DNA of 64,000 bases from Flavobacterium ajazii (GCF_010614725.1 NZ_JAAEHL010000003.1:248001-312000); one strand, 5' to 3'. Positions 36,714 to 44,593 are shown, counted from the stretch's first letter. The notes: generated by a model from the sequence alone, not told the origin. Made by a program: numbers and translations.

Positions 36714-38291
36714 TTAAAGATCTGTAATTGGTCTATATTTTGGCACTAAGGTTTTCATTACAAACCAGCCAATCAAGTAACAAACCGCACAGATAGAGAA
36801 AATAATCATATATCCTGAATTGATACCATTAACAACAGTATCTCCTGAATCATGCAATAATTTTAAAAATTCATCTAAATTAGCAACTCCCTTTTCTTTT
36901 AAGAAAGCCGTTTCAGTTTCGGGATTTAAAAATTGAGGATATTTTTCTAATAAAGACTGTCCATTTATTACGCTCCAGTTTCTTTGCGTAAAATCAAATA
37001 AAACTCCTGAACCTTTGTTAATTAAAGTAGATCCTAAACCTCCTGCTAAACCACCAATACCTGTAATAGTAGCAATTGCTTTTTTAGGAAACATATCTCC
37101 AACAGTTGTAAAAATATTAGCTGACCAAGCTTGGTGAGCAGCACCTGAAATACCAATGATAATTACTGGTACCCAATAACTGATATATCCTAAAGGCTGT
37201 GCTGCTAATGCCAACAATGGAAAAAATGCAAAAATTAACATCGCTTTCATTCTTCCTTCATAAGGATTCATTCCTTTCTTATCAACAAAATAAGTTGGTA
37301 ACCATCCGCCAATAATTGAAAGTAACGTAATTCCGTAAAGTACGAATAATGCGAATTGTCCATCTGGATCAGAAGATTTTATTCCATACACTGAGCTTAA
37401 ATAAGCGGGCATCCAGAATAAAAAGAACCACCATACACCATCAGTCATGAATTTTCCAAATGCAAATGCCCAAGTTTGTTTGTATTTAAAACAATCTTTA
37501 AAAGTTACTTTAGTAGCAGTTTCAGGAACGTAACCTGCTATTTTACTATCAGCAATGTCATCCTGCTGAATGTATGCTAATTCGGCAGCATTAACTCTTA
37601 ACTGGTTTTCTGGTTTTTCATACATAAACTTCCAAAAACCCATCCACAAAAATCCTAATGCACCGATTATAATAAAAGACATTTCCCAACCCCATAAATC
37701 AGCAATAACAGGAATTGTTAAAGGAGCTGCTAATGCACCAATGGTTGCTCCTGCATTAAAGATACTTGTTGCAAACGCCCTGTCTTTTTTAGGAAAATAC
37801 TCAGCTGTTGTTTTAATAGCTGCAGGAAAGTTTCCTGCTTCTCCAACTGCCAAAACAAAACGGGCAAAAATGAATAAAGCAACACTCACATTAATAATTA
37901 ATGCTGTATCTTTTACAGTACTGATTACTTCTTTTGCTCCGTGAAATCCAACAAACCAATTTCCTGTAATTATCCCTGATGTTGCAATACCTGCAAAAGC
38001 ATGTAAACAAGCTCCTAAAGACCATATACCAATAGCCCAAAGGAAACCTTTTTTAGTATCCATCCAATCAACAAAACGACCAGCAAACAACATACTTACA
38101 GCATAAAATATAGAAAATAATGCAGTAATATTTCCATAATCATTGTTAGTCCAGTGAAATTCAGGAGCAATAAAATCTTTCCATGTCAATGATAGAACTT
38201 GTCTGTCCAAATAATTAATGGTTGTTGCAAAAAACAACAATGCACAAATACTCCAGCGATAATTTCCAATAGATTGGTTGTTTTGACTCAT
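36714..38291 (-). CDS. exuT: MFS hexuronate transporter (ExuT type), long form
   Basis: A 525-residue paralogue of the adjacent transporter with the same motifs (FFATTINYLDRQVLSLTW, AVGEAGNFPAAIKTTAEYFP, AAHQAWSANIFTTVGDMFPKKA). It is longer because of an insertion of about 30 residues near residues 105-135 (region with TGNWFVGFHGAKEVISTVKD) and a C-terminal insertion of about 50 residues before the last membrane helix. It is the first gene after the operator at 38431. Two uronate carriers may handle different substrates, such as monomer and unsaturated product. Confidence 0.87.
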   Translation of the reverse strand: MSQNNQSIGNYRWSICALLFFATTINYLDRQVLSLTWKDFIAPEFHWTNNDYGNITALFSIFYAVSMLFAGRFVDWMDTKKGFLWAIGIWSLGACLHAFAGIATSGIITGNWFVGFHGAKEVISTVKDTALIINVSVALFIFARFVLAVGEAGNFPAAIKTTAEYFPKKDRAFATSIFNAGATIGALAAPLTIPVIADLWGWEMSFIIIGALGFLWMGFWKFMYEKPENQLRVNAAELAYIQQDDIADSKIAGYVPETATKVTFKDCFKYKQTWAFAFGKFMTDGVWWFFLFWMPAYLSSVYGIKSSDPDGQFALFVLYGITLLSIIGGWLPTYFVDKKGMNPYEGRMKAMLIFAFFPLLALAAQPLGYISYWVPVIIIGISGAAHQAWSANIFTTVGDMFPKKAIATITGIGGLAGGLGSTLINKGSGVLFDFTQRNWSVINGQSLLEKYPQFLNPETETAFLKEKGVANLDEFLKLLHDSGDTVVNGINSGYMIIFSICAVCYLIGWFVMKTLVPKYRPITDL

Positions 38292-38746
38292 AGTAACTAT
38301 GTTTGTTTTGGTTATTTAAAACCTTTTAATTAATTAAAAATGTATTTTTTACAATTACAAACAAACGTAATATTTTCATATTAACCATAAGTTTTTAAAA
38401 TATAATTAATTTGCAAACAAAAGCTAAAAATGTAATCGATTGCACAAATATAGGTTTAAATACTTAGATTCCAAATAAATTACTTAAAAAATTATTTCAC
38501 CCAAAAATTTAAACATATATTGCAAAAAAACAGATTCAAAATTACACATTAAACAATACATTTGTTAAATCAATCTCTCGAAAACACAGAATCAAAACAC
38601 TGATATAAAACCAAATAAAACTTGCTAACAATATGCCTTTACATCGATTTCGTTTATTGAATATTCCAACATAGAAAATTCATAATAATTCGAAATTTTC
38701 AAACTCAAAACTACTTAAGTATTATAAAAATCTAACACTTTAAAAA
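38292..38746. other. 455-bp divergent intergenic region
   Basis: AT-rich region between the long MFS gene (minus) and the esterase gene (plus). It holds the operator/promoter at 38431-38452. A probable minus-33 TTTG lies at 38475-38472 on the minus strand, 19 bp from the box. Nothing resembling a gene is seen, and no clear plus-strand promoter for the esterase was found. Confidence 0.6.
38431..38452 (-). promoter_or_regulatory. transporter-operon promoter: TATATTTG followed by operator
   Basis: On the minus strand TATATTTG (38452-38445) is followed without a gap by TGCAATCGATTACA (38444-38431), identical to the kduI operator. It lies 140 bp upstream of the transporter start codon, leaving a long leader. 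Confidence 0.8.
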
Positions 38747-39691
38747 TTGAAAACATTGAAGAAAAATAATCTAAAAAAATGCTGTTTAATATGCTGTTTC
38801 GCATTTGGATTTATACAAAATTTACATTCTCAAAATAAAATCCTGCCTCTTTGGAAATCCATTCCAGACGAAATTAAATCTTCTGAGTACAAAGAAAAAG
38901 AAGTTATAAAGGAAGGAAAAATCCAAAGCACGAGCTTAGTAACCATTCCAACTTTAAGCATTTTTATCCCGAAAGAAACAAAACCTAATCAAACTGCTGT
39001 TATTATTTTTCCCGGCGGAGGATATTCTCACTTGTCAATGGATAAGGAAGGGACTAAAGTTGCAGAGTGGCTAAACAGTTTAGGCATTGTGGCTTTTGTT
39101 TTAAAATATCGTTTACCGAGCGATCAAATTATGAAAAACAAAACAGTCGGTCCTTTGCAGGATGCACAAGAGGCTGTTCGGTATGTTAGGTCTAATGCTG
39201 TAAAATGGAATATCGATCCTAATAAAATTGGTACAATGGGGTTCTCTGCAGGCGGACATTTAGGTTCAACACTGGCAACACATTTTGACGACAAAACCTA
39301 TGAATCAAAATTCAACACTAGTGCCAGACCTGATTTTTCAATATTAATTTATCCAGTAATCTCAATGGACAGCAATATCACCCACAAAGGTTCACAAATG
39401 AATTTGTTGGGAAAAGATCCTTCGCAAGCGATTATTGATAATTTTTCGAATGACAAAAGAATTACACCACAGACACCTCCGACATTTTTAATTCATGCTT
39501 CTGATGATGGTGCCGTTTTACCTGAAAACAGCATCAATTATTATTTAGGTTTAAAAAAGAATAACGTTTCAGCCGAATTACATATTTATGAAAAAGGAGG
39601 CCATGGTTTTGGTTTAGGTGTAAAAGACACCAGCCAATTTTGGACTAATGCCTGCAAAGAATGGCTAAAAACCAACAATTACATTTTCTAA
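38747..39691 (+). CDS. secreted alpha/beta-hydrolase, probable pectin/xylan acetylesterase
   Basis: A 314-residue protein. No ATG precedes the export signal, so the start must be a TTG (38747 or 38756); the signal region is KKCCLICCFAFGFIQNLHSQ. The hydrolase fold shows the oxyanion region PGGGYSHLSMDKEG, nucleophile elbow GTMGFSAGGHLGS, catalytic Asp in IHASDDGAVLPE and His in EKGGHGFGLG. Similar enzymes deacetylate plant cell-wall polysaccharides. It stands at the edge of the pectin locus on the opposite strand. Confidence 0.83.
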   Translation: MKTLKKNNLKKCCLICCFAFGFIQNLHSQNKILPLWKSIPDEIKSSEYKEKEVIKEGKIQSTSLVTIPTLSIFIPKETKPNQTAVIIFPGGGYSHLSMDKEGTKVAEWLNSLGIVAFVLKYRLPSDQIMKNKTVGPLQDAQEAVRYVRSNAVKWNIDPNKIGTMGFSAGGHLGSTLATHFDDKTYESKFNTSARPDFSILIYPVISMDSNITHKGSQMNLLGKDPSQAIIDNFSNDKRITPQTPPTFLIHASDDGAVLPENSINYYLGLKKNNVSAELHIYEKGGHGFGLGVKDTSQFWTNACKEWLKTNNYIF

Positions 39692-39738
39692 ACATACTGT
39701 AAATCATAAAATTATCTAAAATCAGTTTTAATTAATTC

Positions 39739-39762
39739 ATATATCGGGAAAAGTCGATATAT
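39739..39762. promoter_or_regulatory. ArsR-type operator (ATATATCG-N8-CGATATAT)
   Basis: A perfect 8-bp inverted repeat (39739-39746 and 39755-39762) with an 8-bp spacer overlaps the minus-7 box TATATTTG at 39758-39765. The start codon of the ArsR gene follows 4 bp after the box, so the mRNA may be leaderless. The layout fits autorepression. Confidence 0.7.
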
Positions 39763-39769
39763 TTGCATC

Positions 39770-40069
39770 ATGGAACAAATTGAAATTTTTAAGGCATTGT
39801 CTAATAAGTCCAGATTACAAATGCTGGAATGGCTAAAAGAACCTGAGCTTAACTTTCCGGATCAAATTACTGCAGGATTTGAACATGGAGTCTGCGTGGG
39901 ACAAATACAAGCCAAGGCAGGCCTTACACAATCAACAGTTTCTGAATATTTGTCAATTCTTCAGCGCGCAGGATTCATAGAATCTACCCGTGTTGGGCAA
40001 TGGACATACTACAAACGCAACGAAAGTGCCTTTGAAGCACTCAGTAAATTAATTCAAAATAATTTGTAA
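39770..40069 (+). CDS. ArsR-family winged-helix regulator
   Basis: A 99-residue protein with the compact ArsR fold: IFKALSNKSRLQMLEWL in helix 1-2, the recognition region GLTQSTVSEYLSILQRAGFIE, and the wing STRVGQWTYYKRNE. There is a single cysteine (GVCVGQI), so a multi-cysteine metal site like that of ArsR or SmtB is not evident. It begins 4 bp after its minus-7 box and ends 6 bp before an Old Yellow Enzyme gene, with which it forms an operon. An electrophile or redox signal is a reasonable inference. Confidence 0.88.
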   Translation: MEQIEIFKALSNKSRLQMLEWLKEPELNFPDQITAGFEHGVCVGQIQAKAGLTQSTVSEYLSILQRAGFIESTRVGQWTYYKRNESAFEALSKLIQNNL

Positions 40070-40075
40070 ATTACT

Positions 40076-41182
40076 ATGAGTATAAACAGCCTGTTTTCTC
40101 CATTTAACTTAAAAACGTTACATCTTAAGAATAGAATCGTAATGGCGCCAATGACGCGCTCTTTTTCCCCAAACGGAACTCCAACCGAACAAGTTGCTTC
40201 ATACTACCAAAAAAGAGCTGAAGGCGAAGTTGGACTAATATTATCTGAAGGAACTGTTATTGACAGACCATCATCATCAAACGATGCAAATGTCCCACAT
40301 TTTTATGGTAATGAAGCTTTGAAAGGATGGAAAAAAGTCATCGATGGAGTTCATACCGCCGGAGGTCAGATGGGTCCGCAAATCTGGCATATGGGAATTA
40401 TGGATAATCACCATTCAGGATGGGTTCCTCCTGTTCCTTTTGAAGGTCCGTCAGGATTCAATCGTCCTGATTTCAGAAATGGCATTGCCATGTCTGAAAA
40501 AGATATTGAAAATACTATTTTAGCTTTTGGAAAAGCTGCTGCTGATGCCAAAAGATTAGGTTTTGACACTATCGAAATTCACGGTGCTCACGGTTATTTG
40601 ATTGATCAGTTTTTTAGAGCCGAAACCAATTTACGCGAAGATATTTACGGTGGAAAAACTTTACCGGAGCGTAACCGTTTTGCTATTGAGGTTGTAAAAG
40701 AAATCAGAAAACAAGTTGGAAATGATTTTGCTGTCATTATGCGATTCTCTCAATTTAAGCCTTCAGATTACAATTATAAACTGGCTAAAAATCCGCAGGA
40801 ATTAGAAACTTGGCTTACTCCTCTTATTGATGCTGGGGTTGATATTTTACACTGTTCCCAACGTCGTTTCTGGGAACCTGAATTTGAGGATTCTGACTTA
40901 AACTTTGCCGGATGGGCTAAAAAAGTAACCGGAGCTCCAACTATTACAGTTGGTTCAGTTGGTCTTTCAAGTGATTTCTTTGGTGCTTTTGCAGGAGAAA
41001 GTTCTGAGCCGACTTCTTTAGAAGAATTAAACAGACGTTTCGACAGAGGCGATTTTGATTTGGTTGCTGTTGGAAGACCGCTTTTATCGGATCCAAACTG
41101 GGTTGCTAAAATTAAAGCCGGAAAAACAGATCAGTTGAAAGGTTTTAGTAAAGAAGCTCTGGGAGCATTAGTTTTAGAATAA
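40076..41182 (+). CDS. NADH:flavin oxidoreductase, Old Yellow Enzyme family
   Basis: A 368-residue FMN-dependent TIM-barrel reductase. The start SPFNLKTLHLKNRIVMAPMTRS is typical of the family, as are QIWHMG, the active-site and FMN region IEIHGAHGYLIDQFF, TNLREDIYGG and the C-terminal VAVGRPLLSDPNW. Where classical enzymes have His-Asn, the motif here is HGAH. It reduces activated alkenes or nitro compounds with NAD(P)H. Pairing with an ArsR gene suggests induction by reactive electrophiles. Confidence 0.9.
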   Translation: MSINSLFSPFNLKTLHLKNRIVMAPMTRSFSPNGTPTEQVASYYQKRAEGEVGLILSEGTVIDRPSSSNDANVPHFYGNEALKGWKKVIDGVHTAGGQMGPQIWHMGIMDNHHSGWVPPVPFEGPSGFNRPDFRNGIAMSEKDIENTILAFGKAAADAKRLGFDTIEIHGAHGYLIDQFFRAETNLREDIYGGKTLPERNRFAIEVVKEIRKQVGNDFAVIMRFSQFKPSDYNYKLAKNPQELETWLTPLIDAGVDILHCSQRRFWEPEFEDSDLNFAGWAKKVTGAPTITVGSVGLSSDFFGAFAGESSEPTSLEELNRRFDRGDFDLVAVGRPLLSDPNWVAKIKAGKTDQLKGFSKEALGALVLE

Positions 41183-41206
41183 TTTCAAAAGTTATCAATT
41201 AAAAAT

Positions 41207-41214
41207 TACCTTTG
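41207..41214 (+). promoter_or_regulatory. minus-7 promoter box of the tyrS leader (TACCTTTG)
   Basis: TACCTTTG matches TAnnTTTG. The leader ORF starts 7 bp downstream, so transcription should begin at or just before its ATG. The box shows that the leader belongs to the tyrS transcript rather than to the upstream oxidoreductase gene. Confidence 0.6.
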
Positions 41215-41221
41215 CAGTCAA

Positions 41222-41332
41222 ATGAAATTCTTGAACAGCATATTACGCCTTCCTTTTTTCAGCACTTATTATTATGCAATAATACTTGCTCGGAAAGGCT
41301 ATGCATATAATTCAACGTATTCGCGATTGTAA
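41222..41332 (+). CDS. tyrosine-rich leader peptide of tyrS (36 codons)
   Basis: A short ORF starting 7 bp after the minus-7 box and ending 74 bp before the tyrS start codon. Its 36 residues include six tyrosines: three consecutive TAT codons at 41267-41275 (STYYYAIILARKG) and three more near the end (GYAYNSTYSRL). A strong terminator hairpin with T run follows 29 bp after its stop, just ahead of tyrS. The layout is that of a ribosome-mediated transcription attenuator sensing charged tRNA-Tyr. No other function is visible. Real translation is unproven. Confidence 0.65.
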   Translation: MKFLNSILRLPFFSTYYYAIILARKGYAYNSTYSRL

Positions 41333-41361
41333 ATTAAAAAGATAAATTATATATCAACCTT

Positions 41362-41394
41362 AAAGCCCGGGCATTATTGTCCGGGCTTTTTTTA
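41362..41394 (+). terminator. intrinsic terminator (attenuator) upstream of tyrS
   Basis: AAAGCCCGG (41362-41370) pairs perfectly with CCGGGCTTT (41381-41389), extendable by C-G and G-T inside, and is followed by TTTTTTT. It lies 12 bp before the tyrS start and 29 bp after the leader ORF stop, where a terminator makes sense only as an attenuator. Confidence 0.88.
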
Positions 41395-41406
41395 TTTTAA
41401 CAAAAA

Positions 41407-42609
41407 ATGGAAACAATTCAAAAACTTAAAGAAAACGTAGAAATCTTTTTGCCTGAAAATGGTTTGGAAGAAAAATTAAAACAAGTAGAAAAAGAAAACA
41501 GAAAACTTATCATCAAACTAGGTTTTGACCCAACTGCACCTGATCTTCATTTGGGACATGCTGTTGTGTTAAAAAAGCTAAAACAATTTCAGGATTTGGG
41601 ACATCAAATCGTAATTTTGGTAGGAAGCTTCACTGCCCAAATTGGTGATCTAACCGGAAAAAATAAAAGCAGAAAACCTTTGACATCTGAAGAAGTCAAA
41701 CATAACGCAGAAACTTATATTGCCCAATTATCAAAAATTATTGATATTGAAAAAGCTCAAATTGTTTTTAATTCAGAATGGCTTGATCAGCTTTCTTTTT
41801 CTGAAGTTATTCAAATTATGTCGAATGTAACAGTAGCTCAGTTAATGCACAGAAATGATTTTAACAAACGATTCACTGAGAACACACCCATTGCCATGCA
41901 TGAACTAGTTTACCCAATTCTACAGGGATTTGATTCGGTAAAAATTAATGCCGATATCGAAATCGGAGGCACCGATCAATTGTTTAACTGCACAATGGGA
42001 AGACAATTGCAGGAAAGCTTCAAAATGCCTTCTCAAATTGTAATGTGCATGCCTTTGTTGAAAGGTCTTGATGGAAAAGAAAAAATGAGTAAATCGCTTC
42101 ATAATACAATCGGTTTAATTGACGAACCAAATGAAATGTTTGGCAAAACAATGTCAATTCCTGATAATCTCATTTTAGAATTTCTAGAATTGGCAACTGA
42201 TTTTTCATTCGAAGAAAAGCAAGAAATAAAGAAAAGATTAGAAGTTGAAAATCCAATGAACATTAAAAAATTGATTGCTAAAAATATTATCATTCAATAC
42301 CATGATGAAAATAAGGCAGATGAAGCAGAAGATTTCTTTGCAAATCAATTTCAAAATAAAAATTTTAGTACAAAATCTTTTATTCCAATTTTGATTTCTT
42401 CTTTATCAAATGAGTCAGAAAATATAGCGTTAATAGAACTTTGCACTTTGTTAAAGAAAGACATTACAAAATCGGCTAATCGAAGATTAATTGAAAGCGG
42501 TGCAGTTCAAATCAATAATCTGAAAATTACACATGCTTATGAGTTGATTCAATTAAAAAAAGAAACAAAAATTAAAATTGGAAAGAGAAACTTTTATGAA
42601 TTAAAATGA
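41407..42609 (+). CDS. tyrS: tyrosyl-tRNA synthetase
   Basis: A 400-residue class I synthetase. The signature HLGH lies at 48-51 (PDLHLGHAVVL), the KMSKS loop at 226-230 (GKEKMSKSLHN), and tyrosine/tRNA-site elements at YPILQGFDSVKINADIEIGGTDQ. The C-terminal S4 RNA-binding domain covers about 338-400 (SANRRLIESGAVQINNL). HLGH with a canonical KMSKS places it near the TyrZ-like branch rather than the roughly 430-residue form I expect as the housekeeping enzyme of Bacteroidetes. It may therefore be a second copy; only the full genome can tell. Expression appears to be gated by the Tyr-rich leader and terminator. Confidence 0.93.
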   Translation: METIQKLKENVEIFLPENGLEEKLKQVEKENRKLIIKLGFDPTAPDLHLGHAVVLKKLKQFQDLGHQIVILVGSFTAQIGDLTGKNKSRKPLTSEEVKHNAETYIAQLSKIIDIEKAQIVFNSEWLDQLSFSEVIQIMSNVTVAQLMHRNDFNKRFTENTPIAMHELVYPILQGFDSVKINADIEIGGTDQLFNCTMGRQLQESFKMPSQIVMCMPLLKGLDGKEKMSKSLHNTIGLIDEPNEMFGKTMSIPDNLILEFLELATDFSFEEKQEIKKRLEVENPMNIKKLIAKNIIIQYHDENKADEAEDFFANQFQNKNFSTKSFIPILISSLSNESENIALIELCTLLKKDITKSANRRLIESGAVQINNLKITHAYELIQLKKETKIKIGKRNFYELK

Positions 42610-42621
42610 TTGATTTTGTTT

Positions 42622-42652
42622 AAATGGGGTAAACTTAAAATTTATCCCATTT
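42622..42652. terminator. hairpin between convergent tyrS and the hypothetical gene
   Basis: AAATGGGGTAAA (42622-42633) and TTTATCCCATTT (42641-42652) pair at 11 of 12 positions with a G-T at the twelfth and a 7-nt loop. Its place between convergent genes suggests a bidirectional terminator, but T runs are short. Confidence 0.6.
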
Positions 42653-42656
42653 ATAA

Positions 42657-43154
42657 TTAATCTTCATCATCAGATTCAAAGAAATCATTTGGATTAAAAG
42701 AAATATCATCATCCGGATCTTTGTCAAGTGCATTTACTCCGGGCGGATTAAATAATCCCCAACTGTCTTTAATATAATTCCAAACATCAAAACTCGCAAC
42801 CCAGTCAATAAACAACAACCGGAATTCATCAATTGTACTTCGCAATAAATCTATGTAATCAGTATCCGTAATACCTTCTTCATAACGTAAACTTCCTGCC
42901 TGTACATATAACTCACGTGCTGCTTTACGAATAATTGCAGCATTTTCCATTCTAAGATCATACAAATCCCCTCCTTCTGCTCCTGCAACTTTTATCGGCA
43001 AAATCATAGCATTTCCCAACATAAACCGAACTGTCATTTCCTGTAAAAATTCATTATCAGAAGGAATTATCTGCACCAATCCTTCTGTTAATTTATAAAT
43101 TTGTTCTGCCTTTTGGTATATTGACATATTATTAATTCGATCTAACTCTGACAT
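42657..43154 (-). CDS. conserved hypothetical protein
   Basis: A 165-residue cytoplasmic protein without signal peptide or membrane segment. It is largely helical, with an N-terminal SIYQKAEQIYKLTEGLVQIIP, a central MRFM-like buried helix (TVRFMLGNAMILPIKVAGAEGG), and a helix pair AAIIRKAARELYVQAGSLRYEEG and YIDLLRSTIDEFRLLFIDWVASF. The C-terminus is strongly acidic (DDDISFNPNDFFESDDED) and probably disordered. I do not recognise the family. It stands alone, convergent with tyrS. Confidence 0.75.
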   Translation of the reverse strand: MSELDRINNMSIYQKAEQIYKLTEGLVQIIPSDNEFLQEMTVRFMLGNAMILPIKVAGAEGGDLYDLRMENAAIIRKAARELYVQAGSLRYEEGITDTDYIDLLRSTIDEFRLLFIDWVASFDVWNYIKDSWGLFNPPGVNALDKDPDDDISFNPNDFFESDDED

Positions 43155-43258
43155 TTTTATCGTTTTTTATTTCAGTAGACATTAAACATCACGTCTAAAA
43201 AATATTGAAAAATTAAATTTGAAAAAATATTTTAATCTCGACAATCTATAGCAAATAA

Positions 43259-43278
43259 AGATGCACAACAGTGCATCT
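43259..43278. repeat. small palindromic repeat (AGATGCAC-AACA-GTGCATCT)
   Basis: A perfect 8-bp hairpin with a 4-nt loop in the spacer between two minus-strand genes. Its minus-strand reading (GTAGAGATGCACTGTTGTGCATCT) resembles the short REP-type palindromes scattered through many bacterial genomes. It could act as a terminator for the acyltransferase gene but lacks a T run. Confidence 0.5.
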
Positions 43279-43305
43279 CTACATATAAAAACTTGATACG
43301 ATTCT

Positions 43306-44448
43306 TTATTCCACAACAACTTTACGCTTTTGAAATTTATTTTGTAACCATTTTCTAACCGGTTCGTCATAAAATTTCAAACATATAAAAGCGATGATTA
43401 CACTCGCAACTAAAACTCCTATCCCCACTAAATATCCGTCTTCTAACGAAATTTTATTATCTACCACCCAGGCAGAATACCAATAAATCAGCGGATAATG
43501 TGTGATATAAAGCGGATACGAAATATCACCCAAAGCTTTGCAAATTTTAAGTGAAAATGGATTTTTTATTTCTCCTCCTGCGCCAATAGATACAATCAAA
43601 GGAAACACAAGAATAATACAAAAAGATTCATACAGCCCGTTCATCCAAAGACTGTTCTCGTCTCCAATTCTCGGAATCGTCAAAACAATTGCGATTAATA
43701 TGCTACACACCCAAAAAGCTCCTTTTATATGAATCAATTTTCCTAAACGGGAAAGCAGAATTCCGGCGAAAAAAGGATATAATAAACGGGTAAAACCAAT
43801 ATTCATTTGTTCCAGATCTAAGGACCATCCTCCAATAACATCACCTTTAGGGCCAAAAACAGTGTAATTAATCAGCATACCCGCAAATATTAAAACAAAG
43901 ATTCCGAGCACTTTATTTGAAAATTTACAGAATAACAAAGCATATAAAATATTAGCAATATATTCGAAAAAAAGTGACCATGCCGGTCCATCAAGCGGAT
44001 GCATTTCTCCCCAGCCTCTAATATCCATAGCCTTTGGAACCGGAATCAGAGTAAAACCGATCAGCATCACTAACAACAATTTCCATACTGGCATTCCTGC
44101 AATTTGTGGAAATAAATTATCCGAAGCCTGAAAATAATAAAAAACTGCTCCGATAATCATTCCCATAATTACCATAGGCTGCAGTCGGATTAAGCGTCTT
44201 TTGTAAAACTCCCATTGGCTCATTTTTCCCCACCGGTCATCATATGCATATGCTACAACAAATCCGGATAAAAGGAAAAAGAAATCTACTGCAAGGTAAC
44301 CGTGATTGATAATTTGTTTAAAACGGTTTCCTAATGCAAATGTTTCGAAAACATGGAAAGCAACTACTAAAATCGCTGCTACGCCACGCAGGCCGTCTAA
44401 AATTTCATAATGTTTTTTGGATTTGATTTCATTAAAAGTTAAACTCAT
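43306..44448 (-). CDS. membrane acyltransferase (AT3 family)
   Basis: A 380-residue integral membrane protein with about ten hydrophobic segments. The AT3 signature is clear: YEILDGLRGVAAILVVAFHVFE with the catalytic His near residue 37, GYLAVDFFFLLSGFVVAYAYDDRW, and the RRLIRLQPMVIMG helix. Members transfer acyl (often acetyl) groups to cell-surface polysaccharides or lipids. There is no attached SGNH domain. It seems to be transcribed alone; the acceptor cannot be read from the sequence. Confidence 0.88.
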   Translation of the reverse strand: MSLTFNEIKSKKHYEILDGLRGVAAILVVAFHVFETFALGNRFKQIINHGYLAVDFFFLLSGFVVAYAYDDRWGKMSQWEFYKRRLIRLQPMVIMGMIIGAVFYYFQASDNLFPQIAGMPVWKLLLVMLIGFTLIPVPKAMDIRGWGEMHPLDGPAWSLFFEYIANILYALLFCKFSNKVLGIFVLIFAGMLINYTVFGPKGDVIGGWSLDLEQMNIGFTRLLYPFFAGILLSRLGKLIHIKGAFWVCSILIAIVLTIPRIGDENSLWMNGLYESFCIILVFPLIVSIGAGGEIKNPFSLKICKALGDISYPLYITHYPLIYWYSAWVVDNKISLEDGYLVGIGVLVASVIIAFICLKFYDEPVRKWLQNKFQKRKVVVE

Positions 44449-44593
44449 AAAAATATTTTTGGTGGTTAGATAGTTAATTTTATTTTTTGGCGGAGTCTAA
44501 AATAGCTAAATTAAGCTGAAGTTTTTCAACAAACAGAAACTTCGTTTTTACAATTCTGAAAATTACTCTTCTTCAACGGTAATTTTTTTAAAA

